A stretch of DNA of 64,000 nucleotides. Source: Pseudoxanthomonas mexicana (lineage in GTDB: Bacteria > Pseudomonadota > Gammaproteobacteria > Xanthomonadales > Xanthomonadaceae). Made by a program: the position numbers and the translations under genes. How positions within the stretch are numbered: position 1 is the stretch's first letter; each line of letters opens with the position of its first letter. Below the pieces are notes generated by a model. The model was not told the origin of the DNA. It did not search any database and saw only the letters and a program-made list of their open reading frames with translations. Where the stretch lies: the NCBI RefSeq assembly GCF_010093385.1, contig NZ_PDWV01000005.1:62001-126000 (forward strand). The letters are read 5' to 3'. This document shows, in pieces, positions 54,080 through 62,783 of the stretch.

Positions 54080-55036
54080 ATGACCCCCCACTCCCGCCTG
54101 ACCGAGTTGCGCCTGCTGCTGGGAATCGAGCGCAACACCACCCGCCATGGCGAGAAGTGGATATCGGGCATCGGTGCGTTGCTGGGCATCCTGGCGGTGT
54201 ACGGGTTGACCCGCTGGACCTTCCCGAGCGACGTCGCGTCCGCCGTCGGCGGCGCGCTGATGGTCACCTCCATGGGCGCCTCCGCCGTGCTGCTGTTCGC
54301 CGTGCCGCAGGGCGCGTTGTCGCAACCGTGGGCCGTGGTGGGCGGGCACCTGCTATCCGCCTTCATCGGTGTGAGCTGCCAGAAACTTTTCCCCGGCCAT
54401 ACCTGGACCGCCGCCGTCGCCGTGGGCCTGGCCGTACTGGGCATGTATTACCTGCGCTGCATCCATCCGCCCGGCGGCGCCACCGCCTTGGCCGCGGTGA
54501 TCGGCGGCCCCGACGTGCACGCGCTGGGCTACGGCTACCTGCTGATGCCCGTGCTGATCAACGTCGCGGCCATCCTGGCCATGGCCATCGCCTTCAACGC
54601 CCTGTTCCCGTGGCGCCGCTACCCGGCCCACCTGCACCGCCGCCGCCAGGCCTCACGCATCACCCAGCCCGCGCAGCGCCAGTTCGAACTGACCCAGGAA
54701 GATTTCTCCGCCGCGATGGAGCAGCTCAACTCCTACGTCGACATCACCACCGAGAACCTCACCGAACTCCTGGAACTCGCCAAGCAGCACGCCGAACGCA
54801 ACATCACCCACCCCGACGCGATCCTCCGCGGCCGCTACTACAGCAACGGCAAGCTCGGCCGCCTGTGGAGCGTGCGGCATGTGCTGGATGGCGAGGGCGA
54901 GGCGCTGGACTATCGCGTGGTCGCCGGTGAGCACACGGGCAGCACCGGCACGGCCACGCCCGACGAGCTCCGGCAGTGGGCGCGCTTCGAGGTGGTGCTG
55001 CAGGACAATGGGCGGTGGGTGATCGCGGACTTGTGA
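54080..55036 (+). CDS. HPP family membrane protein with C-terminal extension
   Basis: 318 residues. The first ~180 residues form five hydrophobic segments with the HPP motif (LRCIHPPGGATALAAVIGG) and WTFPSDVASAVGGALMVTSMGASAVLLFAVP. Residues ~195-318 are a soluble domain (TQEDFSAAMEQLNSYVDITTENLTELLELAKQHAE). HPP proteins are membrane proteins, some linked to nitrite transport; the present substrate is unknown. The start at 54080 is the first ATG before the membrane region. A lipoprotein gene follows 89 bases on. Confidence 0.82.
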   Translation: MTPHSRLTELRLLLGIERNTTRHGEKWISGIGALLGILAVYGLTRWTFPSDVASAVGGALMVTSMGASAVLLFAVPQGALSQPWAVVGGHLLSAFIGVSCQKLFPGHTWTAAVAVGLAVLGMYYLRCIHPPGGATALAAVIGGPDVHALGYGYLLMPVLINVAAILAMAIAFNALFPWRRYPAHLHRRRQASRITQPAQRQFELTQEDFSAAMEQLNSYVDITTENLTELLELAKQHAERNITHPDAILRGRYYSNGKLGRLWSVRHVLDGEGEALDYRVVAGEHTGSTGTATPDELRQWARFEVVLQDNGRWVIADL

Positions 55037-55125
55037 TCGACTCTCGGACTGCGTCAGGGGCGTTAGCGCCTGCAGCTCCTACCATGTACTGTCGACGCTG
55101 CCGTGTGCGAGGAATGGGGGAAGCC

Positions 55126-55917
55126 GTGAAGCGCAGGATCGCCTGGGTCGTGCTGCTCGGGGGACTGGCCGGGTGTTGTACCGGTGAAGAACAGAAGCGT
55201 GTGATCGATCTGGCCAGCCTTGAGGAAATCCGCATCGACTACTCGCATGTGGGCTGGGGCTCGTCGGAAGAGCACTTCACGATCACGCCCTCCGCCAACG
55301 CGGGGAAATTCGTGTTGCGGGGACGCTATGAAACCGGGCGAGGCAGGGTGGTCGAGGTCGACCAGCAGGTAGCGTCTGACAAGATCGACTCTTTCGTCGG
55401 CCATCTGGAATCGGAGGCGTGGACGAGAGCAAAAGGGGTCCATGTACTAGCGCAACGCCTGGATCGCCGCGCATTGTGGGGTTCGGTGCCTGAGATCCAC
55501 TTCTCAAGATCGCGCTGCTCGCCGGAAGAGCTGCGCCTGCTCGCACGTCGACACTTGGGGCGCAGCGCGATCGTCTCGCTTGTCGACACGCACTATGCAC
55601 ATCGCATCAGCTGGATGGATGACTACCCCATGGCGGTAGTGCAGGTCCGTTGGCGCGGCAAGCCGAAGTTCGTAATGTCATCCCGATCGCAGAAGGCCCT
55701 TATGCTGCCGTGGGATGCTGGCGAGCCTTCCGATACGCCACTCGAAGATGAGGAAAATTGGTCCGTGCCCGTCAGCTTGTCGCTGCAAGCCATGCTGCCT
55801 CCTGCGTCGCAGGCCTTCCAGCGGCTGGATGGCATCTCGCAAATGGAGTACACCATGCTGAGCATCGATGTCATGCAGATGGCCAACAAGCAGTGCGACG
55901 CGCTGCGAAAGCCCTGA
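55126..55917 (+). CDS. Lipoprotein of unknown function
   Basis: 263 residues. GTG at 55126, with GGGGGAAG five bases upstream, gives MKRRIAWVVLLGGLAGCC, a typical lipobox; ATGs at 55114 and 55084 are alternatives. The rest is beta-rich with no recognised domain (IRIDYSHVGWGSSEEHFTI, SDKIDSFVGHLESEAW, VQVRWRGKPKFVMSS). A recurrent small cysteine pair (SRCSPEE, KQCDAL) is present. Base composition is a little below that of the neighbours. It is convergent with the frameshifted regulator gene. Confidence 0.68.
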   Translation: MKRRIAWVVLLGGLAGCCTGEEQKRVIDLASLEEIRIDYSHVGWGSSEEHFTITPSANAGKFVLRGRYETGRGRVVEVDQQVASDKIDSFVGHLESEAWTRAKGVHVLAQRLDRRALWGSVPEIHFSRSRCSPEELRLLARRHLGRSAIVSLVDTHYAHRISWMDDYPMAVVQVRWRGKPKFVMSSRSQKALMLPWDAGEPSDTPLEDEENWSVPVSLSLQAMLPPASQAFQRLDGISQMEYTMLSIDVMQMANKQCDALRKP

Positions 55918-55951
55918 CTCACTACCGCATCGCGCGCCGGCGGAGGATCCG

Positions 55952-57008
55952 TCATCCGGACGGCGTGGAACCCCGCAACAACGCCATCGCCTGCGTCCGC
56001 GACTGCACGCCGAGTTTCCCGTAGATGCGGGTAAGGGTGTTGCGCACCGTCTTGTCGCTGATGAAGAGCGACGCCGCGATCTGCGCGTTCGTCTGCCCGG
56101 ACACCAGTGCGGCGACGATGTCGCGCTCACGCTGCGTCAGTGCGGCCAGATGTGCTTCGCCGCGCGCGCTGCCGCCGAGGAAGGCCAGCACCTCTTCGCG
56201 GAACCGCTGCCATGCGGGCTCATGCTCCAGCAGCACGTGGTTGCGCGAGTCCAGCTCGACGAAGCGCGCACCGGGAATGCCTGCCGCCAGCAGGCGACCT
56301 TCCTCCAGCGGCACCACGCTGTCCTGCCGTGCATGCAACACCAGGGTGGGTGCCGCGACCTGGCCTAGCAGGGCGGTGACGTTGATGTGCGCGCGGGCTT
56401 CCAGCAGGGTGCCTGCCGCCTCCGCGGTGGTCGTCATGCGCGCGAGTTCGTTGAACCAGTGGACCTGGGCCTCGGTGGCCTCGGGAATGAAGCGCGAGGT
56501 GAACACCTGGCGGAACACCGGGTTCTGGTCGGTCCAGCCGACCCGCGCGATGTCGATGATGGCGCGGTACAGGCGCGCCGCTTCCTCGTTGCCGCGCTCG
56601 TACGGGCCGCGCGCATAGGCGCCGTGGGAGCAGCAGCTTCGAGACGCGCTGCGGGTGTTTCACCGCGTAGGCGATGCAGGCGGCCGCGCCCTGCGAGACG
56701 CCCATCAGTGCGAAGGGTTCGCGCAGGTCGGCCGCGTCGATGACGGCTTCCAGGTCGCCCAGCCAATGGTCCAGGGTGAGCCCACGCGCGTCGCCGCCGG
56801 TCATGCCGCAGCCGCGTTCGTCGTGGCGGAGCAGGCGGTAGTGCTGGCCGAAGAACCGGTACCAGTGGCGCCAGATCGGGCTTTCCAGGTCGTATTCCAG
56901 GTGGCTCAGCCAGTTGGCCGCCTTGACCAGCACCGGCCCGCTGCCGAGCGAGGCCCACGCCAGGCGCGCGCCGTCGCCGGTGGTCAGGTAGCGGATCGCC
57001 TGTTGCAT
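55952..57008 (-). pseudogene. Frameshifted alpha/beta-hydrolase - LuxR-type regulator
   Basis: Two reading frames join to one protein of about 351 residues. The 5' part (from 57008, MQQAIRYLTTGDGARLAW) encodes an alpha/beta-hydrolase with the nucleophile elbow LMGVSQGAAAC and reaches KHPQRVSKLLL; then the frame is lost. Skipping one base in the GGG at 56626-56628 restores the family sequence (HGAYARGPYERG...) that continues to the C-terminal LuxR helix-turn-helix (LTQRERDIVAALVSGQTNAQIAASLFISDKTVRNTL). The length 1057 is one base over a multiple of three. Either a recent one-base insertion or a sequencing error in a homopolymer. Confidence 0.85.
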
Positions 57009-57045
57009 GCGGCCGTCCCGGAGGGGAACCGGTCCGCAGTGTAGC

Positions 57046-57106
57046 CGGGACATTGCTCCCCTGCGGTGCGTGCGCGGGGCCACACGTCGGGACATTGTTC
57101 CCCTGC
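57046..57106. repeat. Tandem 19-bp near-identical repeats in a divergent promoter region
   Basis: CGGGACATTGCTCCCCTGC (57046-57064) and the same with T for C at one position (57088-57106) lie 42 bases apart, start to start, or four helical turns. Each holds a partial dyad GGGA-N6-TCCC. They stand between the divergent pseudogene and mddA starts. Confidence 0.7.
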
Positions 57107-57198
57107 CGTGGCCGGCGCGGACGGGCGACGCTGGCGGCTCCCCATCCCGCGCAGGCAGCGCTCCCCCGGTCCTGCCGCGCATGCATCGCGAGGTTCCG

Positions 57199-57954
57199 AT
57201 GAAACGCACCCTGATCCTGCTCTACGGCGTGGCCTGTTACGCCGTGTTCTTCGCCACGTTCCTGTACGCCATCGGTTTCATCGGCAACCTGTGGGTGCCG
57301 AAGGGCATGGACTCGGCGCCGACCGCGCCGTTCGCCACCGCACTGCTGATCGACCTGGGCCTGCTGGCCCTGTTCGCCGTGCAGCACAGCGTGATGGCGC
57401 GTCCCGCCTTCAAGCGCGCGTGGACGCGGCTGATTCCCGAATCCGCGGAACGCAGCACCTACACGTTGCTGTCCAGTCTCGCGCTGATCCTGCTGTTCTG
57501 GCTGTGGAGTCCACTGGGCGGTACGGTGTGGGAGGTGCGGGACCCGACGGCACGCGCCATCCTGTACGCCATCTACGCGTTCGGCTGGGCGCTGCTGCTG
57601 TACACGACGTTCCTGCTCAACCACTTCGACCTGTTCGGCCTGCGCCAGGTCTGGCTGCAGTTCATCGGTCGGCCCTACACGCACCTGCCATTCCGCACGC
57701 CGACCGTCTACCGCTGGGTGCGCCATCCGTTGTATGTCGCCTGGCTGCTGACGTTCTGGGCCACGCCGACCATGACCCTGACGCACCTGCTGTTCGCGGT
57801 GATGACGACGGTCTACATCCTGCTCGCGATCCGCTGGGAAGAGCGCGACCTGGTCGCCGCGCTGCCGGAATACGAAGCCTATCGCCGGCGCGTGCCGAGG
57901 ACGCGCCGCGCTGCCGGATCCCCGTCGTTCACCAGGTCGCGACCAGTTCCTTGA
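57199..57954 (+). CDS. mddA: Methanethiol S-methyltransferase MddA-like
   Basis: 251 residues, five or so membrane helices, NnrU/ICMT-related. QHSVMARPAFKRAWTRLIPESAERSTYTLLSSLALILLFW is the MddA N-terminal block (positions ~60-100), and VYRWVRHPLYVAWLLTFWA plus IRWEERDLVAALPEYEAYRRRVP are the C-terminal SAM-binding motifs. Known MddA methylates methanethiol with SAM to form dimethyl sulfide. The start at 57199 follows GAGGTTCCG. Its last 26 bases overlap the end of the convergent discoidin gene. Confidence 0.85.
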   Translation: MKRTLILLYGVACYAVFFATFLYAIGFIGNLWVPKGMDSAPTAPFATALLIDLGLLALFAVQHSVMARPAFKRAWTRLIPESAERSTYTLLSSLALILLFWLWSPLGGTVWEVRDPTARAILYAIYAFGWALLLYTTFLLNHFDLFGLRQVWLQFIGRPYTHLPFRTPTVYRWVRHPLYVAWLLTFWATPTMTLTHLLFAVMTTVYILLAIRWEERDLVAALPEYEAYRRRVPRTRRAAGSPSFTRSRPVP

Positions 57955-60900
57955 ACGGCGTGGTCGTGCGCAGGCCCTGATTGTCGAAGTCGGTCATGAC
58001 CTTGCTATCGACAGTGACGCGCGACGGCTTCGTCCGGGTCGGCCAGCTGACCTTCAACGCCGCGTCCTTGCGCAGGCCGGGCGCCAGCGTGATGCGCAGG
58101 GTCTGGCCCTGCTGCCGCGCAGCCATCGCCAGCGTGCCGTAGGCGGTCGGCAGGCCGTCCACGCGCAGGCCGTCGCCCGCGACCCAGGCGGGCGGCGTGC
58201 CGGGCAGCAGCGACAGCGCGTCATCGCCTTCGTGCATCAGCATGCCGAAGATCGCCCGTGCGTATTCCGAACCGATCCACGTGTGCGGCATGTCGCCCAG
58301 GTAGATCGCGTGGCGCGGATCGGAATACACCACTTCCGCCAGCACCTGCCACGGTGCGGGGCGGCGGTGGCCGAGGAAACGCATCAGCAGCTCGTGCGCT
58401 TCCTGCGGCCGGTTGAGATGCACGTAGGTCAGCACATTGCGGATCTCGTACGGTGTGTACGCGTACAACGCGCCGGGCACGTCGCGCTTGCGCACGTCGT
58501 CCAGGTAACGGTCGAACGTGGTCTTCAGCGCATCGGCCGGCATCACGTCCTGCTGCCCGGCCGGATCCAGCCCGATCGACAGGCTGGTGGGATCACTGCC
58601 GCCCATGTCGGCGTCGGCGGGCACGGTATCGATGCCCTTCCACTTCATCGTCGCGCGAATCGAGGCGGCCATCGATGCGCGCAGCGCCGCGTACTGCTCG
58701 CGCGCCCAGGCGGCCGTCTTCGCGTCGCCCCACTGCTCGGCCAGCCAAGCGCCGTCGCGCCAGCCCTTCAGCGCCCAATAGTCGTCCCAGTAGCTGTGTG
58801 TTGGTACCGGATAGCCTTCGTGGCTGATCGATGGTGCTAGGATGCCGTGGAAGCGCTCCGGCGACGGCTGGTCGGCGAGGTAGCCCGGCACCCTCGTGCG
58901 TTCGCGCAGTTCCTGCATGAATTTCATCGCGCGCGTCACCTTGTCCTGGTAGTCGCGCACGCTGCGCGCACCGCCGTCCAGGCGCGCGAGTTCGGCCACC
59001 AGCCAGATGAACTGGCCTTGGCTGTCGTACTCGATGTCGGAGCCGAACCCCGTGTTGACCGAGCCGTCGTCGTTGAGAATCGGCGACACCAGGCCGTTCT
59101 CGTGCACCGCATGGCCGGCGTACCACTGCAGGTAATCGCGCGCGGTCTTCGGCATGCCCATGCGCACCAGCGTGGCGGCGGTGGCGGCGCCATCGCGGAT
59201 GAACGAGCGGTTGTAGTTGCGCGGGCCGGGCTGCATGGCGTGGCCGCTCTGGTTGATCAGCATGTACGCGGCCTGCGCACGCAGCATGTCGACCAGCGAG
59301 GCATCCGGCAGCGACAGACCGATGCGGCCCAGGCGTGCCTGCCACTGCGCGGCGATCTGGTCGCTGAGCGTGGCGAAGGCGCCATCGCCAACGAGTCCTT
59401 CCATGTCGATCACCGGCGCGGCCGGCAGCGGCTTGGCGGGATCGATGCGCGCTTCACCGAGGGCGAAGGCGATCACGATGTCCTGCGTCGCGCCCGGCAC
59501 CAGCGCCACGTCGTAGCCCAGCTGGCCGGCCGCCAGGCCGCTGTCGTCGTGCGCCTGCTGCGCATCGGGCAACGCATCGGCCATCAGCAGGCCGGTGATC
59601 TCGTCCTCGCCATGCGCACCGAACGCCGAGGCGGACGCGCGCGCCACCGGCGTCAGCGACTGGAACAGCGTGCGTCCGTTGACTGCCACCTGCGCCGCGT
59701 CGCCGCTGCCGACGGCGATGTCGCGGATCGGCGACGGTCCGCCGTTCTGCCACGGCGGGCTGACCTGCATGGGTCGCGTCAGCAGGTTGAAGCTGCCGGC
59801 GACCGGCGTGGTGCCGGTGTTGCGCAGGCGATAGCGCACCAGCGTGACCGGCGCGCCGCGTTGTTCGATGGCGATCGCGGCCGTGGTCAGTTCCAGACCG
59901 GGTTGCGGCGACCATTGCACGGTGGGCATCGGCATCCAGCCGTCGCGCAAGGCATGGGTGATGGGAGTATCCGCATTCGCCGCGCTCGCGCGGCCGGTGG
60001 CATCGCGCCAAACGGGCTGCACCAGCGGCGCGCCCTTGAAGGCTTCGACGTGGCCGAATTCGTCGAGCACCGACTTCTGCCGGCCGGCGGGAATGCCCAC
60101 GGCCGTCCAGTACACCTGCTGCTGGTGCAGCGACGAGGGGAACAGCGCCCGGTGCTCGCGCGACGCCGCGAGTTCGTAGCGCTTCATCGCCGTCATCACC
60201 CGCTTGGGCCCGATCAGGCGCATGCGCTGCAGACGCGGCGCCTGCGTGCCTTCGCCGCGCACACTCAGGCGCAGCGCGGACAGCGGGCGCGCCTGGCTGT
60301 CGGCGAGGAAGGTGCTGTCGCCGAAGGCGCGCGGCTCTTCCGCCAGCACGATCCAGCGGTCCGAACTGGCTTCGCGGCCTTCCAGCCGGGCGGCGCGCGG
60401 CGTGTCCTTCCACGCCACTTCCAAGCCGGCCACGGACATCGGTTTGGGCAGGTCGATCTGCAACTGCCGCGTGCCATCGGCCGCGGGCTTGGCGGTCATC
60501 GCATGCGCCTCGCCGGCTTCGGACCACAGCGCGGCGGGATCACCACTCACGCCGGTGATGCGCGGCGTTTCGTCACCGGCATATGGCTGGAACTCGAATA
60601 CCGACACGCCCCAGTCCGCCGAGCGGTCCGGGGCGGCCAGGCGCAGGTAGCGCGCCTGCACGGTGGGGAACACGTCGTACTCGATGCCGCCCACGCCATC
60701 GCGGGTCTCGAAGGCGGTGCGCCACTGCTGGCCGTCGTCGGAGGCCTGGAGGGAGTACGCGCGCGCGCCGCCCCATTCCCAGTGCAGTTCCACTGCGCCG
60801 ACCGACACGCGCCTGCCGAAGTCCACCTGGTACCAGTGCCCTGGCGAGAACGCCCCGCCCCACTTGGTCGCCGGATCGCCATCGATGGCCTTGGTCGGGG

Positions 60901-61060
60901 CCATCTCCACGGTGGTGCTGGCGGAACTGGTCGCCTTCCACGCGGCCCGCGGGGGCAAGGCGTCTGCCGAATGGGCCTGGGGGATGATGGCCGCCCCGAC
61001 CGTCAGACCGAACAACGCGAAGGCCAGGGACGGGCGTGCCGCGAGCGCGAAGCGGTTCAT
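57929..61060 (-). CDS. Secreted discoidin-domain protein with six-hairpin glycosidase-like core
   Basis: 1043 residues: signal peptide (1-31, AHSA), then an F5/8-type C (discoidin) module (~40-160; ATKWGGAFSPGHWYQVDFGRRVSVGAVELHWE). A second related beta region follows (~165-285), then a large part (~300-950) resembling the alpha/alpha six-hairpin fold of glycoside hydrolases (MLINQSGHAMQPGPRNYNRSFIRDGAATAA, ENGLVSPILNDDGS, PGALYAYTPYEIRNVL). It is probably a carbohydrate-active exoenzyme, family not assignable from here. Its promoter carries a LacI-type operator. Confidence 0.8.
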   Translation of the reverse strand: MNRFALAARPSLAFALFGLTVGAAIIPQAHSADALPPRAAWKATSSASTTVEMAPTKAIDGDPATKWGGAFSPGHWYQVDFGRRVSVGAVELHWEWGGARAYSLQASDDGQQWRTAFETRDGVGGIEYDVFPTVQARYLRLAAPDRSADWGVSVFEFQPYAGDETPRITGVSGDPAALWSEAGEAHAMTAKPAADGTRQLQIDLPKPMSVAGLEVAWKDTPRAARLEGREASSDRWIVLAEEPRAFGDSTFLADSQARPLSALRLSVRGEGTQAPRLQRMRLIGPKRVMTAMKRYELAASREHRALFPSSLHQQQVYWTAVGIPAGRQKSVLDEFGHVEAFKGAPLVQPVWRDATGRASAANADTPITHALRDGWMPMPTVQWSPQPGLELTTAAIAIEQRGAPVTLVRYRLRNTGTTPVAGSFNLLTRPMQVSPPWQNGGPSPIRDIAVGSGDAAQVAVNGRTLFQSLTPVARASASAFGAHGEDEITGLLMADALPDAQQAHDDSGLAAGQLGYDVALVPGATQDIVIAFALGEARIDPAKPLPAAPVIDMEGLVGDGAFATLSDQIAAQWQARLGRIGLSLPDASLVDMLRAQAAYMLINQSGHAMQPGPRNYNRSFIRDGAATAATLVRMGMPKTARDYLQWYAGHAVHENGLVSPILNDDGSVNTGFGSDIEYDSQGQFIWLVAELARLDGGARSVRDYQDKVTRAMKFMQELRERTRVPGYLADQPSPERFHGILAPSISHEGYPVPTHSYWDDYWALKGWRDGAWLAEQWGDAKTAAWAREQYAALRASMAASIRATMKWKGIDTVPADADMGGSDPTSLSIGLDPAGQQDVMPADALKTTFDRYLDDVRKRDVPGALYAYTPYEIRNVLTYVHLNRPQEAHELLMRFLGHRRPAPWQVLAEVVYSDPRHAIYLGDMPHTWIGSEYARAIFGMLMHEGDDALSLLPGTPPAWVAGDGLRVDGLPTAYGTLAMAARQQGQTLRITLAPGLRKDAALKVSWPTRTKPSRVTVDSKVMTDFDNQGLRTTTPFKELVATW

Positions 61061-61115
61061 GGCAGGGCTCCATGGGGCGGGCCGGGCAGGCCACGGGAGC
61101 GCCGGATACTAGGGA

Positions 61116-61129
61116 TGAAAACGTTTACA
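61116..61129. promoter_or_regulatory. LacI-family-type operator before the discoidin gene
   Basis: TGAAAACGTTTACA, a near-perfect palindrome (one mismatched pair), is centred on the CG dinucleotide as in LacI/GalR-family operators. It lies about 56 bases upstream of the start at 61060 on the minus strand. This argues for induction by a sugar, via a repressor encoded outside the window. Confidence 0.65.
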
Positions 61130-61194
61130 TGCTAGTTGCAGCGCACGATTAGCCGCTGCTCGCCAGTATGTTGGGTGCAGGCTGCCCGTCCCGC

Positions 61195-62616
61195 CTAGGG
61201 CGCGCGGTGCAGCCCGTGCCCGGCGTGCTCGCAGACCACCAGGGTGTGCGGTTCGGACACCGTGCCGGTTGCCCGCACGCGGTCGCCGGCCTTCAGCGCC
61301 TGCACGTCTTCCGGCGGCGGTGCCTTGCACAGGTTCCAGCGCGCTGGCAGGTGCACGTCGACGTTGCCGCTCGGTGTGGCCAGCGTGATCACGGCACTGC
61401 CGTCGTAGGTCCAGGGCGTGGTGTCGACGGTGGCGACCTGGCCTTCCACCGTGGCCTGCTGGCCCGGGACCCAGGCGGGGCCGGCCGGCATGGTGGTGCA
61501 GGCGGCCAGCGCCAGGCACGCGGCCAGCGTGGCGGTCAGGCGGACGGTCGATGCGGTGCGGTGTGGCTTCATCGGGGGGACCGGGGGGGCCCGGGGGTCG
61601 CGGGCGGGTTCGGTGGCCTGGGGGCCGGCAGCGGGGCATCGCGGCACGCCCGAGCCGACCACGCAGTTCACGCAGCATTCCTGCTTCTCCGGCGACGCCT
61701 CGGGCGCGTCCTGTGCGGGTGGCAGATAGCCCGGGAGTTTCGCAAGTTCTGCCGGCGATTTGAGGCGCAGGATCGCCGCCCAGTCCTGGCGGTTCATGTT
61801 GCAGGCCGCTGCGTTGTCGGGCGCGCACAGCGTGCCGTCGCCGATCCGCAGTGGCAGCCCGCCCCAGAACTCGCCATTGCGGTTCAGCGGCAGCATCCGC
61901 ATCGTCACGCTCTGCTGCACGTTGCCGCCGATGGCGTACGCGGTGCTGTCGTTGCCCGGATTCACCGCCACCACGATGTCGCAGTGCATGTCCAGGCCGG
62001 TGCCGTTGCGCAGCAGCGGCAGCAGGCCTTCATGGCCGAACAGGCGGCCATACTGGCGCACGTAGCAGATCAGGTCGCCGACCACCGGCTTGGCCCGGGC
62101 CACGTCGATGACATCGAAGGCGTTGGTCGACGGGTCCTGGTAGGCCGCCTGCACATAGCGGAAGTGGCGGCTGGAACCCCGGAAGCCCGGCACCCTGGCT
62201 TCGCGCATCACCCAGGAAATGAAGGCGGCCGACCACGGCGTGTCCACCACGAAGCCGCGGCAGGCTTCGGCCTGCGGACCGGTGGCCGAAGCGTACAGGC
62301 AGTCGGTCGCACCGCGGCGATGGCCGATGGCGCCGAGCAGGCCACTGTCGCGCCAGTAACGCGCCACGCGTTGCCAGGCCCGGTCTTCGCCGATCGACAA
62401 CAGCGACGACTCGGCCTCCATCATCGGCGCGTTCGCCAGCCGGCCTTCGCGGTCGATGAAGGGGCGATACCACATCAGGTGCTCACGACAGGCGACGGCG
62501 GCGATGCGGGTGGCGACGTCGGACGGCGTCTGCTGTGCCAGCTGCGGGCAGGGGTCGGCCGCATGCGCGGCCATCGAGATCAGCAGCAGGAGGGGCAGCA
62601 ACAGCCATGCACGCAT
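61195..62616 (-). CDS. DUF2272 secreted protein fused to a second lipoprotein
   Basis: 473 residues in one frame. Residues 1-~320 form a signal peptide (AAHA) and a DUF2272 domain (TPWSAAFISWVMREAR, KPVVGDLICYVRQ, HCDIVVAV). After a Pro/Ala/Arg linker, MKPHRTASTVRLTATLAACLALAACTT begins what looks like an independent lipoprotein signal (lipobox LAAC, ATG at 61572) followed by an OB-like domain (VEGQVATVDTTPWTYDGSAV, KAGDRVRATGTV). The junction (61573-61600) is full of G runs, so two genes may have been joined by an indel or by missequencing. DUF2272 belongs to the NlpC/P60-like circle; function unknown. Confidence 0.7.
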   Translation of the reverse strand: MRAWLLLPLLLLISMAAHAADPCPQLAQQTPSDVATRIAAVACREHLMWYRPFIDREGRLANAPMMEAESSLLSIGEDRAWQRVARYWRDSGLLGAIGHRRGATDCLYASATGPQAEACRGFVVDTPWSAAFISWVMREARVPGFRGSSRHFRYVQAAYQDPSTNAFDVIDVARAKPVVGDLICYVRQYGRLFGHEGLLPLLRNGTGLDMHCDIVVAVNPGNDSTAYAIGGNVQQSVTMRMLPLNRNGEFWGGLPLRIGDGTLCAPDNAAACNMNRQDWAAILRLKSPAELAKLPGYLPPAQDAPEASPEKQECCVNCVVGSGVPRCPAAGPQATEPARDPRAPPVPPMKPHRTASTVRLTATLAACLALAACTTMPAGPAWVPGQQATVEGQVATVDTTPWTYDGSAVITLATPSGNVDVHLPARWNLCKAPPPEDVQALKAGDRVRATGTVSEPHTLVVCEHAGHGLHRAP

Positions 62617-62783
62617 CGGATGATCCTTGGAGTCGGTGGTCCTTACTTACGCATCATGCCGCATGTGCAGGACAGCGTTTCCTCACGCGGTATGAAGGTA
62701 TGGAAAAGGTCTGCTGGCATGCGCGCTTGACCTCAACCGCGCTCGAGGTCGCAGGCTGGCGTCCTGCCCTCCGAGGAGTTCCC

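Noticed and set aside
58847-61135. Long open frame opposite to the discoidin protein gene
   Set aside because: The opposite strand has signal peptide, discoidin and enzyme motifs; this frame has none.
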